Shown piece after piece: positions 26,139-33,995 of a stretch of 64,000 nt of DNA (position 1 is the stretch's first letter; the number at the start of each line of letters is the position of its first letter). The position numbers and the translations under genes are program-made. Source of the DNA: JAEUMD01 sp044222395 (GTDB lineage: Bacteria; Pseudomonadota; Alphaproteobacteria; Rhizobiales; Hyphomicrobiaceae). Location of the stretch: positions 145,741 through 209,740 of the forward strand of contig JBGANK010000001.1 of the NCBI GenBank assembly GCA_044222395.1, read 5' to 3'. A model generated the notes under the pieces. It saw only the letters and a program-made list of their open reading frames with translations. It did no database searches and was not told the DNA's origin.

Positions 26139-26984
26139 TCAATTCAAACGCCCGAACGTCTTGCCGAAGAATTTCTTTGCAAACGTGTCGTCGCTCTTGA
26201 GCGGATCAGGCCCCTCCTTGCGCTCGAAGTCGAGCAGGTAGACCTCGCCGACATGATCGCGGAACGACGGCGCGAACCGCACACGGATGCGCTCCTCCTC
26301 CGATCCGCCGACCGTATCGCCGTCCTTGATCACCGGACCGTTGTTCATGAGATAGCCGCACAGATTGTTGACGAACATGAGCGCGTCCTGCGGCTCCATC
26401 GGCGCGGAATTGGCCTCGATCTCCTTGAGGCCGAACTTGTCCATGCCGAGCGTCGACACGATCGTGCCTCCCTGGCCGTCGCCCGAGATCTGGATCACCA
26501 CCCACAGCCGCACCGGCAGCACGTTCTCGGTCTGGAATTTATGGAACTCGCCGGCGAACTGGTCGGCGGACACCAGCACGCTGGCCCACGACACGGCGAT
26601 TGCCGGCAGCTGGTGGACGAACTCGCGCACTACCAGCAGATGCTTCGCATGCGCGTCGACGCGGCTCGAATGATCCCACGACGATGACACGATCAGATGC
26701 GCCTGGTTGGTGCGCATCACGTCGGCTGCTTCCGGCCACCACCACGCGCTTTCGACCCAGCTATGCCAATGCTGTTCCGGCAATGGCACATCGACGAGCG
26801 CCGAGATCAGCAGGCTGCCGTCGCAGGGCACCACCTGCGCATTGCCTTCAGGCGGCACGATCTCACCGATGTTCAGCATTTCGCCGAACCGCTCCTTCAG
26901 CTTCTGGAAATCCGGCATCTGCGGGCGATCGAGGAAGATCATCGCCAAGACCTGGTTCGACCGCTCTTTCGTCTCTTCCGCCAT
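26139..26984 (-). CDS. DUF4261 domain-containing protein
   Basis: The 281-residue protein (MAEETKERSNQVLAMIFLDR) resembles DUF4261 proteins: LDRPQMPDFQKLKERFGE at the N-terminus, AHLIVSSSWDHSSRVDAHAK in the middle, and PVRLWVVIQISG toward the C-terminus. No signal peptide or membrane segment is seen. The domain has no established function. GGGGAG ten bases upstream of 26984 supports the start. Neighbours (a YHS-related gene, glyS) give no hint of its role. Confidence 0.75.
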   Translation of the reverse strand: MAEETKERSNQVLAMIFLDRPQMPDFQKLKERFGEMLNIGEIVPPEGNAQVVPCDGSLLISALVDVPLPEQHWHSWVESAWWWPEAADVMRTNQAHLIVSSSWDHSSRVDAHAKHLLVVREFVHQLPAIAVSWASVLVSADQFAGEFHKFQTENVLPVRLWVVIQISGDGQGGTIVSTLGMDKFGLKEIEANSAPMEPQDALMFVNNLCGYLMNNGPVIKDGDTVGGSEEERIRVRFAPSFRDHVGEVYLLDFERKEGPDPLKSDDTFAKKFFGKTFGRLN

Positions 26985-27094
26985 GCCTTGTATCTCCCCG
27001 GTTTCTTGCGCCTGGCACCCGGGTAGCACATGCGCCTCCCGCCACAACCCCCGCACATTGCCTCATGCATTGGCGCGGGGGCGGCAATTCTCAC

Positions 27095-27260
27095 CTTACC
27101 CCCGTCATGCCGGCGAAGGCATCCACGCCAGTCGCGTCATCCGTGCGGCTCGCCGGGAATGGTCCGATGTGGCAAATGCCCCCCCGATCCGCCGTCGTTT
27201 TCTTCGAGGACGCTTGCGTGGATCACGACCTGCGTCGGGAACACGGCAAGCGTGGCAAGA
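27095..27260. repeat. Degenerate inverted repeat downstream of glyS
   Basis: The left arm reads CCGTCATGCCGGCGAAGGCATCCACGCC in two overlapping pieces (27103-27130). The right side around 27214-27250 has TTGCGTGGATCACGACCTGC and a GGAACACGGC segment. These look like eroded halves of the alphaproteobacterial intergenic repeat in which CGTCATGCCGG and GCGTGGAT arms face each other. The stretch lies in the 285-base gap between glyS and the DUF4261 gene. Identity is low, so the call is tentative. Confidence 0.4.
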
Positions 27261-27269
27261 ACGGAATGC

Positions 27270-29354
27270 TCAACCGGCGATCTTCGAGAAATCCGCAACC
27301 GTGAGCGTCGCCGCGCGAATCTCGTTCAACAGCTTCAGCCGGTTCTCGCGCAGCTTTGCGTCGGGTGCGTTGACGATCACCTTGTCGAAGAACGTATCGA
27401 TCGGCCCGCGCAACTCCGACAGCGCACGCATCGCGCCCTCGAAGTTTTCCACGTTGATCGCCGCCTGGGTGTCGAACTTCACTTTCGCAATTGCCGCGGC
27501 GAGATCGCGCTCTGCCGGCTCGGTCAAGAGCGGCCCCGACACTTCGCCGTCATGGCGCCGCTTGTCCTTCTTCTCCTCGATCGAAAGGATGTTACCGGCG
27601 CGCTTGGTGCCGGCGAGCAAGTTCTTGCCGTCGTCGGATTCGAGGAACTGATCGAGAGCTTCGACGCGCTTGACGATGAGGGCGAGGTCGTCCTGACCGG
27701 GCAACGCGAACACCGCGTCGATGAGGTCGTGCCGCTTGCCCTGGTCGCGCAGGTAGACCTTCAGCCGGTCGGCGAAGAAGGCGAGGAGGTCCGGCCCGAT
27801 CGACTCTTGGGCTCGTACATCCTTCGACAGCAGACGCTCGCCAATACCAATCTTCTTCAGCATCGACAGTCGCAAATCATTCTCGATGCAGATGCGAATG
27901 ACGCCCAGCGCCGCGCGCCGCAATTGATAGGGATCGCCCGAGCCCGTCGGCTTCTCGCCGATCGCCCAGAACCCCACCAGCGTATCGAGCTTGTCGGCTA
28001 GCGCCACCGCAATCGCGACGCTGTCGCCGTCCTCTTCCTTGGGCACCGTATCGCCGGCACCCTTCGGCTTGTAATGCAGCTCGATCGCCCGCGCGATCTC
28101 CGGCTTCGTCCCCGCCTTCTCCGCGTAATAGCGGCCCATCAGGCCCTGCAGCTCGGGGAACTCGCCGACCATCCCCGAAACGAGATCAGCCTTGCACAGC
28201 TGCGCCGCCCGCCGCGCATCGACCGGATCGGCATCGACCGCACCCGCGATCTCGTGTGCCAGCTCCTCGATGCGCTCCACCCGCTCCTTCTGCGTGCCAA
28301 GCTTCTCGTGGAACGTGATGCCGTCGAGCGCGTTTTCCATCTCGTCGAGCGGCTTCTTCAGGTCCTGCTCCCAGAAGAACTTCGCATCCGACAGGCGCGC
28401 CGCGATCACCTTCTCGTTGCCGGCGATGATCTGCTTGCCCTCGTCGGTCGCAATGAGATTCGAGACGGCCAAGAACTTGTTGGCAAGCTTACCCGTCTTG
28501 GGATCACGCAAGGAGAAGCACTTCTGGTGCTGCTTCATCGAGGTCATCAGGCACTCGGCCGGCACGTCGAGGAATGCCTTGTCGAACTCGCCCATGTAGA
28601 CCGTCGGCCACTCGGTGAGGCCGGCGTTTTCGGCAACCAGCGCCTCGTCCTCCATCCATTCGAGCTTGGCCTTTTTCGCGATCTCGCGCGCCTGCTCGGC
28701 AATCGCCGCCTGCCGCTCCGATGCCGGCAGCAGCACCTTCGCGCTCATCAGCTTCCGGCCATAGTCCTCGAAGCTCTTGGCGTGGATCGCCTCGCGCCCA
28801 TGGAAGCGATGCCCGCGCGTTTCATCGCCGCTCTTCAACCCGGCGATCTCGAATGGCACAACCTTCCCACCCAGCAGGCACAGCACGGAATGGATCGGCC
28901 GCACCCATTGGAAGGATGATGATCCCCACCGCATCGACTTCGGCCACGGGAACTTGGCGCAAACCTCCGGCACTGTTTCGGCGATGATCTCCGCCGCCGC
29001 ACGTCCTGGCTTCTCGATCTTCGCGACGTAGTAGTCGCCCTTCTTGTCGTCCTTGACGATCTCCGCATCCTTCAGCGAAGCGAGCCCGGCCGACTTCAGG
29101 AAGCCTTCGACAGCCTTCTCAGGCGCACCTACGCGCGGCCCCTTGCGCTCATCAGAAATGGCGGGCGATTTCGCCGGCACGTTCTCCACGGCCAGCGTCA
29201 GCCGCCGCGGTGTGGCGAAGCTCATCGCCGAGCCAACCTCCAGCCCGCGCGCCTTGAGGCCATCGACGACGAGGCGCTTCAGATCCTCCGCCGCGCGGGC
29301 CTGCATGCGCGCAGGGATTTCCTCGGAAAAGATCTCGAGCAGCAGTTCGGACAT
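27270..29354 (-). CDS. glyS: Glycyl-tRNA synthetase beta subunit
   Basis: The 694-residue protein is full length for the beta subunit of the alpha2-beta2 enzyme that charges tRNA-Gly; the beta subunit binds the tRNA. It begins MSELLLEIFSEEIPARMQ and has the conserved GSFQWVRPIHS-type segment (here SSSFQWVRPIHSVLCLLGG). It also has EFPELQGLMGRYYAEKAG, DKLDTLVGFWAIGEKPTGS and DPYQLRRAALGVIRI. A longer frame upstream overlaps a small membrane gene and is rejected. The alpha-subunit gene glyQ is not adjacent. The gene before it encodes an 86-residue membrane protein. Confidence 0.96.
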   Translation of the reverse strand: MSELLLEIFSEEIPARMQARAAEDLKRLVVDGLKARGLEVGSAMSFATPRRLTLAVENVPAKSPAISDERKGPRVGAPEKAVEGFLKSAGLASLKDAEIVKDDKKGDYYVAKIEKPGRAAAEIIAETVPEVCAKFPWPKSMRWGSSSFQWVRPIHSVLCLLGGKVVPFEIAGLKSGDETRGHRFHGREAIHAKSFEDYGRKLMSAKVLLPASERQAAIAEQAREIAKKAKLEWMEDEALVAENAGLTEWPTVYMGEFDKAFLDVPAECLMTSMKQHQKCFSLRDPKTGKLANKFLAVSNLIATDEGKQIIAGNEKVIAARLSDAKFFWEQDLKKPLDEMENALDGITFHEKLGTQKERVERIEELAHEIAGAVDADPVDARRAAQLCKADLVSGMVGEFPELQGLMGRYYAEKAGTKPEIARAIELHYKPKGAGDTVPKEEDGDSVAIAVALADKLDTLVGFWAIGEKPTGSGDPYQLRRAALGVIRICIENDLRLSMLKKIGIGERLLSKDVRAQESIGPDLLAFFADRLKVYLRDQGKRHDLIDAVFALPGQDDLALIVKRVEALDQFLESDDGKNLLAGTKRAGNILSIEEKKDKRRHDGEVSGPLLTEPAERDLAAAIAKVKFDTQAAINVENFEGAMRALSELRGPIDTFFDKVIVNAPDAKLRENRLKLLNEIRAATLTVADFSKIAG

Positions 29355-29361
29355 GGCTATT

Positions 29362-29622
29362 TCACTTCGAGGGATATTCGGACGGCGCGGGACCGGCGGG
29401 CACTCCCGACTTGTCGCCACGCAACGATAGATCACGTGCGAAACCGAGCACCGTCCGCCCGATATCGGTGGTCGCACCAGTGGCCGACAGGTAGCCAAGC
29501 CCCACCACGATCAACGCTACCGAAAACAGGAATACGGCCCGATGCCGGCGCAGCGCGATCCATGCGACGAGCAACAGCGGAATGCCGAGGGCCAGGGCTC
29601 CGGCGATGTTAGCTGGAATCAT
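29362..29622 (-). CDS. Small membrane protein upstream of glyS
   Basis: The 86-residue protein has two hydrophobic helices, NIAGALALGIPLLLVAWIAL and AVFLFSVALIVVGLGYLSA. A polar C-terminal tail ends PSEYPSK. GGGAG seven bases before the ATG at 29622 supports the start. Its stop is seven bases before the glyS ATG, so the two are almost certainly co-transcribed. No family was recognised. Confidence 0.65.
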   Translation of the reverse strand: MIPANIAGALALGIPLLLVAWIALRRHRAVFLFSVALIVVGLGYLSATGATTDIGRTVLGFARDLSLRGDKSGVPAGPAPSEYPSK

Positions 29623-29983
29623 GAGAGTTCTCCCGGGCGTGTAGAAGGGCCAGACGGGCGTGAGGCGGGTTCGATTGAGCACGTTCTAGCGCACGGGCAG
29701 GGCCCCTTCCACGTTTTGTTTGCCAAATAGGACCGCCAAGTCGGCAAGTGAACGTCCTTGCTGCCTCTACAGAACTATCCTTCTGCTGATGAAAGCACCT
29801 GAAGCCCGCGCATATTTGACGAAGTTGGGCCGCGGTTGGTCAAATACCAACGCAAGCGGGCGTCAGCGGTCCGAATTGCTTCATTCCGAACCGAATTTCC
29901 TGCAATTGGCAGGATTTGCCTCAACTCTTTCTTCAGCCGTTTATCGAATATTGTTCAGCTAGAGGAAATCCGGAAATCACATC
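29623..29983. other. Divergent intergenic region between the glyS operon and the J-domain gene
   Basis: About 360 bases that should contain both promoters. TTGCCT at 29917 followed by a T/A-rich segment (TTTATCGAATATTG) is a weak candidate for the plus-strand promoter. No coding frame was supported. Confidence 0.35.
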
Positions 29984-30457
29984 ATGTTCCAGAACGACGG
30001 CAAGAACGACAGCTCAATCGCCATCGAACTCCTGATGAGCGACGGACGACGCCTGCTGGGCAAGGTGACGGTCCCCTATGGCTCGCAACTCTTCAAACAA
30101 CTGAATGGCTCCAGCCGCTACCTCGAGTTCGAGGACGTCGACGGCACGCCAAAGTTCATCGCAAAGGACGCGATTGTCGAACTGGTCGAGCAGAAGGCCA
30201 AGAAGCCGCCGAAGCTCGAGCCTTCCAAGGCGCTCGAAAGCGACAACCCCTATGTCGTGCTGGACGTTCCGACGGGCGCCGACCACGAGACGGTGCGTTC
30301 CGCCTACGCGCGCCTCGCCAAGCGCTATCACCCCGACCAGTTCAACGCCGTCGCATTGCCGCCCGAGGTCGAGAACTACATGATCCAGATGTTCGAGCGC
30401 ATCAGCAACGCCTATCAGATCCTCGGCCGCAAACCCGCCCCTGCCGCTGCCGAATAG
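29984..30457 (+). CDS. J-domain-containing protein (C-terminal J domain)
   Basis: The 157-residue protein has an unusual order. Residues 1-75 form a small domain of beta-strand type (SIAIELLMSDGRRLLGKVTV, FKQLNGSSRYLEFEDVDG). A Lys/Pro linker follows, and the J domain is at the C-terminus (about 85-150) with NPYVVLDVPTGADHETVRSA and the HPD motif in RYHPDQFNAV. It probably stimulates DnaK. The N-terminal part may recruit a specific client. No zinc-finger or substrate-binding domain of classical DnaJ is present. Confidence 0.88.
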   Translation: MFQNDGKNDSSIAIELLMSDGRRLLGKVTVPYGSQLFKQLNGSSRYLEFEDVDGTPKFIAKDAIVELVEQKAKKPPKLEPSKALESDNPYVVLDVPTGADHETVRSAYARLAKRYHPDQFNAVALPPEVENYMIQMFERISNAYQILGRKPAPAAAE

Positions 30458-30496
30458 ACTCTGCAGTGACACGCTGGCGGCGAGCCGCCACGACGC

Positions 30497-31378
30497 TCAG
30501 CCCAACGTAACGGCTACGCTCCACCAGCCTGGATGCCGCGCACGTATCTCGTCATGTGCAGCGCTGGCCGCCCCTGCATCATCGAAAATCGCAAAGCACG
30601 TCGGCCCCGCACCCGACATTGCCGTAACGCGACACCCGGCCGTGCGCCGCAATGCATCGAGCACGAGCGAAACCTCCGGCACCACCGAGCAAGCCGCCTT
30701 TTCCAGGTCATTCCCCCGCATGACGAGGTCAACGAACTCGCCCAAGTCACCCGAATACTGAGCCGCTATTTCCGACCGCGAAACCCGCCCAGCTGGCGCC
30801 GCATCAAGTGCACGAAATACCCGCGCCGTCTTGTCGGCGGGCACCGCACACATTGGATTGACCAGCAGCGCCGCTGCGCGCGCCAGACCCGTCACCGGCA
30901 GCAGCCGCTCGCCAATTCCCGTCATCCATGCCGCTCGGTTCATGAGACAGACCGGCACGTCGGCGCCCAGCCGCAGCGCGATCGCATCCCAATCGACTGC
31001 CTCGGCGTGCCCTGGATGGGCGCGCCTTAACGCACGCAGCAGCGCCGCCGCATCTGCCGACCCGCCGCCGATACCCGCGCCGACCGGCAGCACCTTGTCG
31101 AGCACCACATGCCCAACTTGCAATCGCGCACCACCCACGTTTGTTCCCGACACCTCGTCGAGCACCTTGTCGAGCAGGTTCGCTCCGACGATCCCGGCGG
31201 CAAACAGTCCCGTCACCGTGACCCCGCGCGGTCTCTCAACGTCGAGTGTGACACCGTCGCCAATCCCGTCGGCAAACGCCACCAGGCTCTCCAGATCGTG
31301 GTAGCCATCCGCCCGCCGTCCCAGGATCCGGAGCGTCAGATTGATCTTGGGCCGCGCCAACTCGCCGATCACAGGCAT
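30497..31378 (-). CDS. ispE: 4-diphosphocytidyl-2-C-methyl-D-erythritol kinase
   Basis: The 293-residue GHMP-family kinase phosphorylates CDP-ME in the MEP isoprenoid pathway. It begins with RPKINLTLRILGRRADGYHD, the CDP-ME binding block with Lys and Asn. The ATP-binding glycine-rich loop is LPVGAGIGGGSADAAALLRA, and the third GHMP motif is near VTAMSGAGPTCFAIFD. Length is normal. Two dispersed repeats separate it from the upstream TPR gene. Confidence 0.95.
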   Translation of the reverse strand: MPVIGELARPKINLTLRILGRRADGYHDLESLVAFADGIGDGVTLDVERPRGVTVTGLFAAGIVGANLLDKVLDEVSGTNVGGARLQVGHVVLDKVLPVGAGIGGGSADAAALLRALRRAHPGHAEAVDWDAIALRLGADVPVCLMNRAAWMTGIGERLLPVTGLARAAALLVNPMCAVPADKTARVFRALDAAPAGRVSRSEIAAQYSGDLGEFVDLVMRGNDLEKAACSVVPEVSLVLDALRRTAGCRVTAMSGAGPTCFAIFDDAGAASAAHDEIRARHPGWWSVAVTLG

Positions 31379-31506
31379 CTCGGAGCTTTCGCGGAAATGT
31401 AGCTTGGCTCGCTGAAGGCCAATCGCTTCAGCACTGAAGCTATCTCAGAAGGCTCACACATCAGCCGTATCACGACTCAGCTGCTCTATCGCGTTTCAGA
31501 GTTGGG

Positions 31507-31640
31507 TGGCAGCGCCGTGTCCCTTCACGTCATGCCCGTGCTCGACACGGCCATCCAGGACTTATGCATTCAGCGCCGTTTTTCTTGTTGGCCGGATCAG
31601 GTCCGGTCATGTAGTGAAGATTCGGCTAATTCCTGAATCT
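31507..31640 (+). repeat. Dispersed intergenic repeat, family A, copy 2
   Basis: This stretch runs GTGGCAGCGCCGTGTC, then CTCGACACGGCCATCCAGG, then GGCCGGATCAGGTCCGGTC, then TAATTCCTGAATC. It aligns with 16921-17053 read on the minus strand, sharing ACACGGCCATCC, TGCATTCA-CGCCGT, CCGG-TCA-GTCCGG and ATTCCTGAATC in the same order. It sits downstream of the TPR gene and directly abuts a family B copy. Confidence 0.7.
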
Positions 31641-31770
31641 CTCTAGAGCAGGTCCGATCTTGATCGACCCACTGCAGCCGCAGCGGCCTGCTCAAAGTCC
31701 TTGTCTTAGAGTCTCAATCACGCCTTCGCTGGAACCACATGTGGTTCCATCTCAGCCGATCACACTCTAA
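31641..31770 (-). repeat. Dispersed intergenic repeat, family B, copy 2
   Basis: Read on the minus strand it begins TTAGAGTGTGATCGGCTGAG, has GGTTCCAGCGAAGGCGTGA and ends ACCTGCTCTAGAG. The order is collinear with 201-328. It carries a GGAACCACATGTGGTTCC hairpin at the position where copy 1 has a diverged hairpin. The compensating changes suggest that the hairpin is what is conserved. It runs up to the TPR gene stop. Confidence 0.7.
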
Positions 31771-33608
31771 TGCACCACCTCAGGTGCGGTTTCCACGCGC
31801 TTCAGGCGCCGCGTGCGATCGGAATGAGCGGATCGTGACGGGCGCACCTGCTTCGTGACGCTCGCAGCCGCAAGCCCGTCCGCGAGCTTCTTCTTGATCT
31901 TTTCTGCATCCGACGGTTCCGGGCTGAGCGTCAGCGACTGCTCCCACTGGAAGCGCGCTTCGCGCTCGCGGCCCACCCGCCACAACGCATCGCCCAGGTG
32001 ATCGTTGAGGACTGGATCATCGGGCTTCAATTCGACCGCGCGCTCCAGCTGCTGCACGGCATCCTTGTAGCGCCCAAGCCGATAATACGCCCACCCCAGG
32101 CTGTCGACGATGTAGCCGTCATCCGGCTTCAGCGACACGGCTTTCTTGATGTGGGTCAGGCCCTGCCTCAGATTGCGTCCCTGGTCGATCCACGAATAGC
32201 CCAGGTAGTTGAGCACCAGCGGCTGCTCCGGAGCCAGCGTCAACGCCTTCTTGAGATCCTCTTCCGCCTTCGGCCACTGCTTGGTCCGCTCGTAGCACGT
32301 GCCGCGCGAATAGAAGAACGGCCAGTGCCGCGCTTCCGCCTTGCCGATCAGCTTCAGCGCACGCGTGTAGTAGACGATCGCCTCGTCGTAGCGCTTGCGC
32401 GCCCTCATGATGCTGCCGAGCGCGTCGAGCGGCGCAAGATCGCCCGGCGAACGCGCCGCCACCTTCTCCAGCAACCCCTTCGACTCGTCGGTCTTGTCGA
32501 GCACGTTGAGCGCAAACGCCTTGCGAATGTCGATGGCGTCCTGCAGCACAGTTCCCTTGGGAATTCTGTCGTAGGTCGCAATGGCCTGCGCATGGTTCTT
32601 CGTCGTTTCATAGGCCTGCGCTAGCGCCGCCAGCGCCAATGGCTGTTCTGGCGCCAGGAACAGCGACAGCTGCAGGTAGATGATACCGATGCTGACGCCG
32701 CCCTCGGTCGTCAGTGCCTCGCCCAATCCATAGAGAACCTCGGCCATTCCCTCATGCGGCTCGGAAATGAGCAGCGCCACCGGCTTGCCGGCTTCGATCT
32801 CGTCCTTGAGGCTGGCCGACAAGGGATGCGGATCGGTCGATGAACGCCGGTCGTACTCGCGGAGCACGCTGAGCGCGAGCTGTTTGTCGCCAGAATGCGC
32901 GGCATGTCGGGCATACGCCATCGTCGTCCGCAGCGTCTTGGTATCCTGCTTGAACACGCGCTGGTAGGCGTAGCGCGCATCGGATTGACGGCCGGCGCTG
33001 TCGGCGATCAGACCGCGATGATAGCGAAGGTAGAACTGTGCCCATTCCGCCTGCTTCGGCTTGTCGAGCAGGTCGAGCGCATCCGACACCTTGTCCTGCG
33101 ACCGTCTCAGCCACGCCTGCAGCAATCCCGACGTCAGCTCACCGATCGGCCCGTTGCTGGACGCGGTGAGATGCCGGTCTGCTGCCTCCAGGTCGTTGCG
33201 CTTGAACGCGTCGAGCGCCAGGAACAGTTGCCCGAGACGATGCTGCGGTTGCATGGCAACCAGTCGCTCGGCAATGCCTTTGGCCTTGGCGTAGCTTGCC
33301 GTCGACAGCTCCATCAGGAACGACTGCTCAAGCAGCACGTCGTTCTCCGGATCATGCATCAGCGCCGTGCCGTAGAAGTTGGCCGCCTGGTTGGCATCGT
33401 GCTGTGCCTTCGCGAACCGGCCGGCGAGGTAGCCTCCGATCAGAGACTTGCTCGCTTCCTTGCTCGCCTCCTCTGCATCCCCCTCCCGAGCCTGGGCGAC
33501 TGATGGCATGCCCGATACGAGGATGGCGGCCCCGACCGCGACAAGCGCACCCAGCGCCGCGCAACGTAAGCCACGCGATCGCGTCCAGGCTGTGCAAGGT
33601 GTAAGCAA
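31767..33608 (-). CDS. Exported TPR-repeat protein
   Basis: The 613-residue protein consists of a signal peptide and about ten tetratricopeptide repeats. Clear repeats in the C-terminal half are PLVLNYLGYSWIDQGRNLRQ, VDSLGWAYYRLGRYKDAVQQ and NDHLGDALWRVGREREARFQ. TPR arrays hold protein complexes together, and the export signal places this one in the periplasm. A TTG at 33608 with GGGAG nine bases upstream is preferred. It gives a clean signal peptide (CAALGALVAVGAAILVSG, cleavage after AQA). A TTG at 33680 is also possible. The ispE / TPR / ETF-QO order recurs in alphaproteobacteria (from memory). Confidence 0.85.
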   Translation of the reverse strand: MLTPCTAWTRSRGLRCAALGALVAVGAAILVSGMPSVAQAREGDAEEASKEASKSLIGGYLAGRFAKAQHDANQAANFYGTALMHDPENDVLLEQSFLMELSTASYAKAKGIAERLVAMQPQHRLGQLFLALDAFKRNDLEAADRHLTASSNGPIGELTSGLLQAWLRRSQDKVSDALDLLDKPKQAEWAQFYLRYHRGLIADSAGRQSDARYAYQRVFKQDTKTLRTTMAYARHAAHSGDKQLALSVLREYDRRSSTDPHPLSASLKDEIEAGKPVALLISEPHEGMAEVLYGLGEALTTEGGVSIGIIYLQLSLFLAPEQPLALAALAQAYETTKNHAQAIATYDRIPKGTVLQDAIDIRKAFALNVLDKTDESKGLLEKVAARSPGDLAPLDALGSIMRARKRYDEAIVYYTRALKLIGKAEARHWPFFYSRGTCYERTKQWPKAEEDLKKALTLAPEQPLVLNYLGYSWIDQGRNLRQGLTHIKKAVSLKPDDGYIVDSLGWAYYRLGRYKDAVQQLERAVELKPDDPVLNDHLGDALWRVGREREARFQWEQSLTLSPEPSDAEKIKKKLADGLAAASVTKQVRPSRSAHSDRTRRLKRVETAPEVVH

Positions 33609-33995
33609 GCGGTTCGTCTCCCGGTCAGGCCGTCGGCCGACGCGCCAGATGATTCTTAATGTCCAACTTTCTACCAACAAACAGTCCCCTTTGGCGACCG
33701 GCGAATCCTCATATCACGCACCGCTCTACACGATTTTGGACGGCAGTGACCCGCCTCCTGCAGACCCTGCAGAATCAGGTATCCCCCCGGTCCAGCGACC
33801 GTTTCCGGCTTTGATCTCAAACCGGCATAGAGTTTTGCTCATGCGGGTCTGCGGCGACGGAGCAGTCGCGCCTGCCGCGATCTTGCCCCAATCCAGACCG
33901 TCAGCAGGCCAAGTCGTGCGATCCCTCTCGCATGCGCCCTTCGAGCCTCGATCAAATGCGCGCCAGCCGATCTCGCAAACGCTGTCGCCGCCGCC
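33609..33995. other. Intergenic region between the ETF-QO gene and the TPR gene
   Basis: About 390 bases with no supported reading frame. It should contain the TPR gene's promoter. A weak TTGTTG / TAAGAA pair near 33650-33675 on the minus strand is the only candidate. Confidence 0.3.
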
